From Chloroflexota bacterium (GTDB taxonomy: Bacteria > Chloroflexota > Anaerolineae > Anaerolineales > Anaerolineaceae), in contig JAJUJY010000067.1 of assembly GCA_029265085.1 (NCBI GenBank), positions 1 to 21,897 on the forward strand: DNA of 21,897 nucleotides, in the 5' to 3' direction. The position numbers and the translations under genes were made by a program. Below, in pieces: positions 1-6,256 of the stretch (positions are counted from its first letter, which is position 1; each line of letters opens with the position of its first letter). The notes under the pieces are model-generated. The model searched no databases, was not told where the DNA came from, and saw only the letters and a list, made by a program, of their open reading frames with translations.

Positions 1-282
1 GGCATCACCCCACAAATGATTGCAGAAGCTGCCAAGGCGGGAGAACGTTGGAAATTAGTCTGCACTGCTCGCCGCCAGGGTGCGCAGTTATTAGAAGCAA
101 GCGTGAAACCAGCCCGGGTGTCTGCCGGTTCTCCTTTGTATTCAATCAATGGCACCAGTTCGTATGTGGAATTCAAATTAGATGTCCTGCCCGGATTAGG
201 CATCGTGGAAAGTAATCCAGGCCCGGAAACCACCGCATACGGTTTGCTTGCCGACACATTAAACGCACTCCGGAACGCCTAA
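1..282 (+). CDS. hom: Homoserine dehydrogenase, C-terminal fragment
   Basis: The frame is open from the first base, so the gene begins outside the window and only its last 93 residues are seen. The enzyme reduces aspartate semialdehyde to homoserine on the route to threonine and methionine. The fragment carries the end of the catalytic domain and the C-terminal nucleotide-domain helix: an 'ITP..IAEAAKAGERWKLV' stretch, a 'SPLYSINGTSSYVEF' strand pair and the closing 'GPETTAYGLLADTLNAL' segment. That last segment matches the usual '(G)PxxTAxxxLxDL' ending of this family. The protein stops there, so there is no C-terminal ACT regulatory domain, as in short-form enzymes. An ATG at base 16 is not the start, because family-like sequence continues upstream of it. 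The next gene begins 6 bases after the stop, which suggests co-transcription. Confidence 0.86.
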   Translation, partial: GITPQMIAEAAKAGERWKLVCTARRQGAQLLEASVKPARVSAGSPLYSINGTSSYVEFKLDVLPGLGIVESNPGPETTAYGLLADTLNALRNA

Positions 283-288
283 AACCTC

Positions 289-921
289 ATGCGGGAAATA
301 TACATCCTTGCAGCGGCAATCCAGGAAGATGCCCAGCCACAAACAGCCTTTCAGCAATTCCTCGCCTCGGGCAAAATTCTTGAGCGCTGGGTTGATCAAA
401 TCCATTGGATAGGCGGGCAATCCGAAGAATTTTCAACCGATAAGCCGGTAATGATCTGGCCGGATACACCGCTCATGGGAGCGCACCTGATCCAGTCCAC
501 TGCTGCCGCCATAATGAACCAGGAGATGGACCTTGTCGTGATGGGGTATTCTACCCTCCATTTCAGTGCTGCGCTTTGCCTGAGCTCTCCCAGCGTGGTT
601 GGGCGGTACAATATCCTCCCTTCTCTGCGGCTAACATCCTGGAAAGTGCTTGCCGGTTCACAGACTACCCTGACCAGCGGTCTGATTGAATATTTTACAG
701 AAATTGCACCAGACGATGCCTATCCAGCCTGTCTGGCAGCGGTCAATATGGATCCGCTCGAAAGCGTTAATCGTTTCCCCAAGCCGGTATTTCTCAATAC
801 CGGTGGAATACATGGCGCGGTTCAAACAGCCCAATGGCTGCTTGAAAATAAACAAACTTGGGGTTGTACGCTGGATTGTGCAGGGCATACCGGTCTGGTT
901 TCTTTAATCGAACGGATATAA
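289..921 (+). CDS. Short thiolase-like protein, probably non-catalytic
   Basis: This 210-residue protein is not confidently recognised. Its ends resemble a shrunken thiolase fold. Residues around 64-86 ('GAHLIQSTAAAIMNQEMDLVVMG') look like the thiolase helix and strand 'CxSGxxAIxxAAxxIxxGxxDVVxAGG', but the nucleophilic Cys position is not Cys. The last 45 residues ('LNTGG', then 'CTLDCAGHTGLVSLIERI') resemble the thiolase C-terminus 'NxxGGAIAxGHPxGxSG...LCIGGGxGxxxxxER'. The segment with the catalytic GHP histidine is missing, while a Cys sits where the second catalytic Cys would be. True thiolases are about 390 residues, so about half the fold is absent. The gene lies 6 bases after hom and 20 bases before folKP, so it is probably co-transcribed. 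No clear ribosome binding site precedes the ATG, and translational coupling to hom is likely. The coding region is certain; the thiolase relation is inference. Confidence 0.72.
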   Translation: MREIYILAAAIQEDAQPQTAFQQFLASGKILERWVDQIHWIGGQSEEFSTDKPVMIWPDTPLMGAHLIQSTAAAIMNQEMDLVVMGYSTLHFSAALCLSSPSVVGRYNILPSLRLTSWKVLAGSQTTLTSGLIEYFTEIAPDDAYPACLAAVNMDPLESVNRFPKPVFLNTGGIHGAVQTAQWLLENKQTWGCTLDCAGHTGLVSLIERI

Positions 922-941
922 ATGATTTCGGAAATGGATAT

Positions 942-2285
942 ATGACCACCACGATTTATCTCGCGCTTGGATCAAACCTCAATAACCGGTTGGCAAATTT
1001 ACAGACCGCTTTGGCAGCTTTGGCGCCTGCTGTACAGGTAATCCATGTATCTCCGGTGTACGAAACCGACCCCTGGGGATATCTGGACCAGCCTGCATTT
1101 CTCAACCAGGTCGCTGAAGTCAGCAGTGATCTTTCACCACAAGACGTTTTAAAGCTCCTCAAAGAGATTGAACAGCAAATGGGGCGCGAGTCCACCTTCC
1201 GCAATGGGCCGCGCGTCATTGATCTGGATATATTGCTCTATGGGGACATGGTGGTTGATGATCCTGAATTACAAATACCGCACCCGCGTATGCGCGGGCG
1301 GTCCTTTGTCCTCGTTCCCCTGGCTGACCTCATCCCGTCCAAAATCCACCCTGTTCATCAGATGACCTACCAGGCGCTGGCTGCTGAAACCGATTTACAA
1401 ACGATCCATCCTTACTCAATGCCCCTATTTGGAAATAAGACCTACGTTATGGGCATTCTGAACATTACTCCGGATAGTTTTTCAGGGGACGGATTAATGC
1501 GGCAGAGCGATTTGATCCCGCGGGCATTGGAACAGGCCAGCCAGTTCATTGCTGCCGGCGCGGATATTCTGGATATTGGCGGCGAAAGCACCCGCCCAGG
1601 TTCTCAACCAGTCGGCACAGAAGAAGAAATGGACCGGGTGATCCCAGTGATTGAAGCCCTGGCTGCGGCCAATTTTGGCACGCTGCTCTCAGTGGATACT
1701 TACAAAGCGCGTGTGGCTGAAGCAGCTTTAAAAGCGGGTGCCCATTGGGTGAATGACGTCTGGGGGCTCCGTGCCGACCCGGACCTTGCGCAGGTGGCCG
1801 CTCGTTTTCGTGCGCCAGTTGTCTTGATGCACAATCGCAGCAAGCCGACCAACGCATCCGTGGAGGCACGGCTCGGTGGGCGATATGTCGGCATGGCATA
1901 CAACAACTTGCTGCAGGATGTGCAGCATGAACTGCTGGAAAGCGTGGAGTTGGCTGCCAGTGCAAAAATACCGAAAGATCGCATCATTTTGGATCCGGGA
2001 ATTGGCTTCGGAAAAACAGTAGAGCAAAATCTGGAACTCCTTAACCGGCTGAACGAACTAAAAACATTAGGATATCCGCTCTTGCTGGGACCATCGCGCA
2101 AATCATTTATTGGATACACCTTGAACTTACCCCCGGAGCAGCGCCTTGAAGGCACACTGGCGGCTTGTGTGGTTGGCATATTGCGCGGCGCAGATATCTT
2201 ACGCGTGCATGATGTAGAAGCGGTCGTCCGGACCGCCCGAATGACAGATGCCATCCTGCAGCGATCAAAACCGCCATCCGCATAA
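942..2285 (+). CDS. folKP: Bifunctional HPPK (FolK) - dihydropteroate synthase (FolP) fusion
   Basis: This 447-residue cytosolic enzyme would perform two consecutive steps of folate synthesis: pyrophosphorylation of 6-hydroxymethyl-dihydropterin, then condensation with p-aminobenzoate. Residues 1 to about 160 are HPPK: 'LALGSNL' at 7-13, the 'SPVYETDPWG' loop at 37-46, and 'RVIDLDILLYG' from 91 with the metal-binding D94 and D96. Residues from about 165 to the end are dihydropteroate synthase: 'NITPDSFS' from N174, 'DIGGESTRPG' from D211, 'DPGIGFGK' from D351 and 'GPSRKSFIG' from G383. The ATG at 942 is preferred because the HPPK strand begins a few residues later. An in-frame ATG at 858 would add 28 unrelated residues and overlap the upstream gene. 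HPPK-DHPS fusions are known mainly from eukaryotes and some bacteria; here the reading frame is continuous. A strong hairpin follows the stop. Confidence 0.97.
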   Translation: MTTTIYLALGSNLNNRLANLQTALAALAPAVQVIHVSPVYETDPWGYLDQPAFLNQVAEVSSDLSPQDVLKLLKEIEQQMGRESTFRNGPRVIDLDILLYGDMVVDDPELQIPHPRMRGRSFVLVPLADLIPSKIHPVHQMTYQALAAETDLQTIHPYSMPLFGNKTYVMGILNITPDSFSGDGLMRQSDLIPRALEQASQFIAAGADILDIGGESTRPGSQPVGTEEEMDRVIPVIEALAAANFGTLLSVDTYKARVAEAALKAGAHWVNDVWGLRADPDLAQVAARFRAPVVLMHNRSKPTNASVEARLGGRYVGMAYNNLLQDVQHELLESVELAASAKIPKDRIILDPGIGFGKTVEQNLELLNRLNELKTLGYPLLLGPSRKSFIGYTLNLPPEQRLEGTLAACVVGILRGADILRVHDVEAVVRTARMTDAILQRSKPPSA

Positions 2286-2300
2286 CCATCCTCAGGAAAT

Positions 2301-2338
2301 AAAAATCGGACTTCTGAATTACTGGAAGTCCGATTTTT
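2301..2338. terminator. Intrinsic terminator, probably bidirectional
   Basis: A 14-base-pair perfect stem (left arm 2301-2314, right arm 2325-2338) encloses a 10-base loop. The right arm ends in a run of T on the + strand and the left arm begins with a run of A, so it can act in both directions. It lies 15 bases after folKP and between that gene and the converging repeat-protein gene that ends at 2408. Confidence 0.9.
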
Positions 2339-2407
2339 TCTTACCGAAAATCTGTAGAGATCCATCCTCCAACAGTCTCAACCGTTGGGATCAAGATCTA
2401 CGCGTTT

Positions 2408-3511
2408 CTACGGTGCGTTGTTATTCCAGAACCAGTTATAGGCGAAATAGCCCGCAGTACTCTCCAGACGGATAGCAATTTTCGAGCTGCCTTTGAGGTT
2501 ATCCGGAATCGTATAAGTTTCGCTGAATGATCCGCCAGCGCCGGTTTCTTTGGTCCCCACCGTTGTCCCGCCAACGGCCATCGTGCCGTAAGCGCCCATC
2601 TTTACCGTAAACGTCATGTTGGGCGGGAAATTCTTGGCACTGATTGTAACCGAACTGTCTTTGACCACAGCCGAGATGGAGAAGGTCGGAATACCCGTGT
2701 AACCGGGGATGCTCGTCGGCTTGGGTGTGGGGGTCGTTCCCGGCACCGGTGTGGCTGTCGCCGCTAACGGTGCATTCACAAACCAGTTATAGGCAAAATA
2801 CCCGGCAGGGCTTTCCAGACGAATAGCGATCTTCGAACTGGCTGCCAGCGCATCCGGAATGTCATAGGTGGCCTCAAAAGCACCACCACCTCCAGAATCG
2901 GTTGTGCCGACTACGGTTCCGCCAACACCCAGAGTGCCGTACGCACCCATCCGGACCGTAAAGGTCTGTTTGGCCGGGAAATTACTCGTCTTAATCGTGA
3001 CCTTATCACCCTGAACCACACTGACGATTGAGAAAGTCGGGATTCCTTTATAACCGGCTGTTGCGGTAGGTGCCGGGGTTTTTGTTCCAGACGGGGTAGC
3101 CGTAGCCGCAGGCGTTGCCGCGCTGTTGGTGAACCAATCATAAGCATAATACCCGGCTGTGCTGTCCATCCGAATCGCAATCAAGGTGCTGCCTTTTAAT
3201 ACATCGGGGATGTTGTACTTTAACGTAAGCACACCACCTTCACCCGAATCGGTTGTGCCGACTACGGTTCCGCCAATGCCCAGCGTACCAAATTTACCCA
3301 TCCGGACGGTAAAGGTCTGGTTTGGGGGTAAATTTTTGGTCTGGATCGTCACAGAAACATCTTTTTCAACACTGACAATGCTGAAAGTTGGATATCCTGT
3401 ATAGGCCTGGACAATCTTCGGCTGGTTTACCACCATAGTGATCACCAACAACAAAGCTGTCACAAGCAAAATAAAACGATTGAATTTCGAAAAAGTGATT
3501 GATTTGGTCAT
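2408..3511 (-). CDS. Secreted protein with three tandem ~93-residue domains
   Basis: This 367-residue exported protein has no function I recognise. Residues 1-36 are a signal peptide: Lys/Arg start, hydrophobic core at 13-28 and a probable cut after 'VQA'. Three homologous domains follow at 37-129, 153-246 and 270-363. Each has the pattern 'GxPTFSIxSV...VTIxxxNFP...TFTVxMGxxGTxxxGGTxVGTxxxGxGG...Y.IPD.L...S.IAIR.xSxxGYxAYxWF'. The alternation of strands suggests a small beta-sandwich. The two linkers are each about 23 residues of Thr, Pro and Ala, typical of surface proteins in Chloroflexota. No Cys, membrane anchor or sorting signal follows the last domain, so release or non-covalent surface binding is likely. 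The start is supported by a strong AGGAGGT ribosome site at 3519-3525. It lies 82 bases after the FW-domain lipoprotein gene and may share its transcript. Confidence 0.88.
   Translation of the reverse strand: MTKSITFSKFNRFILLVTALLLVITMVVNQPKIVQAYTGYPTFSIVSVEKDVSVTIQTKNLPPNQTFTVRMGKFGTLGIGGTVVGTTDSGEGGVLTLKYNIPDVLKGSTLIAIRMDSTAGYYAYDWFTNSAATPAATATPSGTKTPAPTATAGYKGIPTFSIVSVVQGDKVTIKTSNFPAKQTFTVRMGAYGTLGVGGTVVGTTDSGGGGAFEATYDIPDALAASSKIAIRLESPAGYFAYNWFVNAPLAATATPVPGTTPTPKPTSIPGYTGIPTFSISAVVKDSSVTISAKNFPPNMTFTVKMGAYGTMAVGGTTVGTKETGAGGSFSETYTIPDNLKGSSKIAIRLESTAGYFAYNWFWNNNAP
2423..3403 (-). repeat. Three tandem in-frame domain repeats
   Basis: The repeat units occupy 3125-3403, 2774-3055 and 2423-2704, with linker-coding DNA between them. 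Units 1 and 2 share an identical 31-base block at 2895-2925 and 3246-3276, including synonymous positions. Units 2 and 3 share close but not identical DNA at the block coding for the 'AYNWF' end. This points to internal duplication with recent exchange between units. Confidence 0.85.
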
Positions 3512-3593
3512 GAATGGTACCTCCTGATCGTTGAATCACACAAAACACACAAAAAAAGATCCCTATTACGTACTGAATTTCAAGAAACAACCA

Positions 3594-4766
3594 CTAACGC
3601 CGGATAATCGGCAGCAACCAGAACGCACGGTCATCCTTTGCATCGCCATTACTATCGACTGCCAGGATAAATTGCACCGATTTACCAGCCAGAGCAGACA
3701 AATCAACCGTCACCCGTTCATAACGCCCATCGTTGGTTTGACCCCAACTGCCCAGGTTTTGCAGCGGACCATTATCCACCGTGTAATTAAGCAGGAAAGT
3801 CACGTTACAATCCGGATACCCTTCCAGGCAGCCAATAACCACCTGGAAACGATCTCCTTCTTGAACCATAAAAGGTGGATACTTGCCCTGGATATAGCCG
3901 CTGCTGCCGCTGGAAGGAACGGTGATCAAAGCCGGTTCGTTATCGACATAACCACCTTCCAAAACAGGTTTTTCTGAACGCACCACGGCACCTGCGCCGC
4001 CGCTCAATGCCAGGCTTGGGCACGGCAACTGACCCACCAGGCTGTACCACTCTGCAGTGCAATAAATGGCAGTAAAGTCCACTGGTTTATTGGGGTCAGT
4101 CGGTTGGGTAGAGGTGACTTCAATATTAATTCCCAAAGGAGCTGTGGCGTTTTCGCCAATTCCAAAGACCACCCCTTGTTCATTGCGCAGTTTCCAATTG
4201 CTGGTGAATTTTCCAGTTTCTGCAGGAGCAATCAACGGAATCGAAATATCAATGTTATCTCCTGGCCGGACTTTCTTTTCCAAATTTACTGAGGTCATTC
4301 CACCCATTTCATCTCCGCTGGAGAAAAACAGGGTGTACCCCTCCGTCCAGGTACAGGTGCCAATATTTTGCACCCGCCATGTTTTGGTAAAAGCCTCGCC
4401 GGAGCTTAACTTTGTATTATCTTCCACGGAAACATCGCTGATAAATTTCGCCCAATCACAGGGCACTTGAGTGCCTGTCGGGGCAGCCGGGAAGGTCTCT
4501 GGCTGCACGGTCGCATCAATGACGATTGGCTCAAAGGTCGCAGTTGGATACGGAGCTTTAGGATTTGGCGTCAAAGTAGGGGGAACCTCCGAGAGTTGCG
4601 CTACGAAGGTTTGAAACGCCACTTCTGTCTGCTTTGCCACCGAAGTCTGCTGTGCCAGAGAACCTACCAAATCTCCATTGGCTTCTTTGGGATCTCCGGC
4701 ATTTGGCCGGCAACCTGTGAGAATAAGAAACATTAATGCTACCCACATCCATGCAAATTTTTTCAT
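3594..4766 (-). CDS. Lipoprotein with NBR1-type FW (four-tryptophan) domain
   Basis: This 390-residue protein would be anchored to the outer face of the membrane. The signal peptide ends in lipobox 'LTGC' with the lipidated Cys at residue 19. A stretch rich in Gln, Thr and Pro spans about residues 25-100. Next comes a domain with the layout of the central Ig-like FW domain of NBR1: 'TWRVQNIGTCTWTEGYTLFF' from about residue 140, then 'G.F.SNWKLRNEQGVVFG'. The conserved tryptophans and the 'V.PGD..DISIP..AP' strand are visible. A C-terminal part of about 150 residues, containing 'QEGDRFQVVIGC' and ending in 'AFWLLPIIRR', is unassigned. In eukaryotes FW domains bind partners; in bacteria they occur on exported proteins with unknown ligands. 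The ATG at 4766 is chosen for the 'MKK' signal peptide and an upstream GAGGTGG. An earlier in-frame ATG at 4847 would spoil the signal sequence. Confidence 0.9.
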   Translation of the reverse strand: MKKFAWMWVALMFLILTGCRPNAGDPKEANGDLVGSLAQQTSVAKQTEVAFQTFVAQLSEVPPTLTPNPKAPYPTATFEPIVIDATVQPETFPAAPTGTQVPCDWAKFISDVSVEDNTKLSSGEAFTKTWRVQNIGTCTWTEGYTLFFSSGDEMGGMTSVNLEKKVRPGDNIDISIPLIAPAETGKFTSNWKLRNEQGVVFGIGENATAPLGINIEVTSTQPTDPNKPVDFTAIYCTAEWYSLVGQLPCPSLALSGGAGAVVRSEKPVLEGGYVDNEPALITVPSSGSSGYIQGKYPPFMVQEGDRFQVVIGCLEGYPDCNVTFLLNYTVDNGPLQNLGSWGQTNDGRYERVTVDLSALAGKSVQFILAVDSNGDAKDDRAFWLLPIIRR

Positions 4767-5057
4767 GGCTAGAAACCACCTCACCATACTGGTATGACGA
4801 TGAATAGATGGGGAAAGTTCCTCGTCCCCCACCGGTATTCCTATCATACGTCAAAATGACTTTTTTTTCACCTTTTGAAATTTAGAAATTTCTATCGAAA
4901 CAAATTCCTCCTTTCGCGGTTGTGAATAGGCAGCCAATTTTCGGGAAAATTACATCCCAATAATCATTCCCAAAAAGAAATGGCATTAACCTTAATGCAA
5001 TAAATAAGCCATCTTTGGTATGGTCAAGATGGCTTGTGTACTTTAAAAGCAATTCAG
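4767..5057. promoter_or_regulatory. Intergenic region with terminator, candidate promoter and orphan Shine-Dalgarno
   Basis: The 291 bases between the FIST gene and the lipoprotein gene contain no supportable open frame. They hold a hairpin at 5006-5035 and a candidate -10 box TATGAT (minus strand) at 4843-4848, with only a poor -35 upstream. A perfect AAAGGAGGA ribosome-site-like sequence (minus strand, 4906-4914) is followed only by TTG TTT CGA TAG. The AT-rich stretch at 4862-4895 holds a repeated GAAATTT word. Confidence 0.4.
5006..5035 (-). terminator. Intrinsic terminator after the FIST gene
   Basis: A perfect 10-base-pair stem (5006-5015 with 5026-5035) encloses a 10-base loop. On the minus strand it is followed by an AT-rich tail beginning ATTTATT. 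It lies 22 bases past the FIST stop codon, so it probably ends the kinase-FIST transcript. The tail is not a pure T run, which lowers certainty. Confidence 0.65.
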
Positions 5058-6233
5058 TTAATGGGCAGCTGGCAATTCGCCCAATAAAACAACTTGAATA
5101 TTTTGGTTAAACACCACAGGCAGAGATGCGGGTTCCAGTCGAGAAATTTGTCCCAATGTGTATGCCCCCACCAAGGGGATGCCAGGTAATTCCGCCTGCA
5201 CAGTTTCCAACACCCGGGCTGGCTGGGATTCGAACATAAACTGCCAGGCCTGGTCCAATAAAACCATCCCCACCAGCGGTTTGGCACCATTCAAAGCCTG
5301 GGCAGCCTGTTTAGCCGCGCTCCGCGCTGCATCCAAGCAGGCTTCAGCATCACCAATCATAATGCGCACTACCTGCCCTTCTGCAAGCGGTACATTCATT
5401 CGAAAACTTCCATCCACTTCCACATGCAGTGGAGCATGCAAGATCAACTGCTCACTCCCTGGATAAATCTCCTCTCCCAAAGGATACAGGCGCACCAGGT
5501 CATTGAGCGGCGGAAAAGCCCATTCGCGCGGCGGGTATTGGAACACCCGAGAATAAATTTCTGCCGGAGACACCCCGTCCAGCCCCTGCACCCACATATC
5601 CCGCGAACGGGTGACCGTATAATGCAAACCGATTTCCTTCCAGCCATGACCGGTTCCGGCTCCTAACATTAAATTCCCCCCCAACAGCAGGGCGGAAAGA
5701 GCTCCGCTGCCCGAATTTCTCCCACCAATCTGGTACGTTTTGGCCTGGTGATAATCCCCTCCCGCCAGGCAGCCTGCAATTTGCAGGTTCCCCCCTTCAA
5801 ATGCTGCACAAATTGGAGCAGCATTCCCTTTAACCCCATCCGCTGCCAGTATTACGCTGTTAAATGCATAAGAATCCTGCAATATTCGAGAAAATTCCAG
5901 CGCAGTGCCAATCGAGTCTTGAGAATAAGCCGGAAACCACAACGGACGTGCAGTCATACCGCTTCCTGCGAACAGACCGACTACCACGCGCGGATGCAGC
6001 TGCGGTGAGGCAATCAGCCGGTAGCTGGAAAATCCCCAAAGGGGAATATTCGGCAGCATCTCGGTAATTCCGGCCATTACCTCCTGCAATTCGACCTCAT
6101 AGGAAACCAGCACCACCCCAAACACAGGTGGTGTGATGGTCAACATTTTTAATGCGGACTGAGCCGCTTCTTGAGCAGCCGATTTTCCGACCAATCCACC
6201 AGCCCAACCCCAAGCGACTTGATTTTCCATCAT
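5058..6233 (-). CDS. FIST-domain sensory protein (FIST_N + FIST_C)
   Basis: This 391-residue protein appears soluble and has no signal peptide. About residues 30-225 match FIST_N: a 'VLVSYEVELQEVMAGI...IPLWGFSSY' opening, 'VGLFAGSGM', 'ILAADGVKGN', 'IAGCLAGGD' and 'ALLLGGNLMLGAGTGHGWKEIG'. About residues 226-375 match FIST_C: 'VSPAEIYSRVF', 'YPLGEE', 'GSFRMNVPLAEGQVVRIMIGDAEACLDAAR', 'GAKPLVGMVLLDQAWQFM' and 'IPLVGAYTLGQI'. FIST domains are sensory modules found with two-component and chemotaxis systems and are proposed to bind small ligands such as amino acids. The gene starts 23 bases after the kinase gene stops, with GGAG upstream. An adjacent ATG at 6230 is an equally possible start. The pairing suggests it supplies input to, or works beside, the kinase. 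The family call is firm and the ligand is unknown. Confidence 0.9.
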   Translation of the reverse strand: MMENQVAWGWAGGLVGKSAAQEAAQSALKMLTITPPVFGVVLVSYEVELQEVMAGITEMLPNIPLWGFSSYRLIASPQLHPRVVVGLFAGSGMTARPLWFPAYSQDSIGTALEFSRILQDSYAFNSVILAADGVKGNAAPICAAFEGGNLQIAGCLAGGDYHQAKTYQIGGRNSGSGALSALLLGGNLMLGAGTGHGWKEIGLHYTVTRSRDMWVQGLDGVSPAEIYSRVFQYPPREWAFPPLNDLVRLYPLGEEIYPGSEQLILHAPLHVEVDGSFRMNVPLAEGQVVRIMIGDAEACLDAARSAAKQAAQALNGAKPLVGMVLLDQAWQFMFESQPARVLETVQAELPGIPLVGAYTLGQISRLEPASLPVVFNQNIQVVLLGELPAAH

Positions 6234-6256
6234 TGAATTTTCTCCAAATTCCCGGC

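Noticed and set aside
858..941. N-terminal extension of folKP from an earlier in-frame ATG
   Set aside because: It would add 28 residues unlike HPPK, overlaps the upstream gene by 64 bases, and the family starts right after the ATG at 942.
1700..2365. 221-codon open frame on the minus strand
   Set aside because: It lies antisense to the FolP domain, shows no family pattern, and would run through the terminator stem.
2408..3511. Direct repeats as a CRISPR-like array
   Set aside because: The units are about 280 bases, in frame, with protein-level conservation. They are domain repeats, not short spaced repeats.
3531..3977. 148-codon open frame on the plus strand
   Set aside because: It is antisense to the lipoprotein C-terminus, with no ribosome site or recognisable domain.
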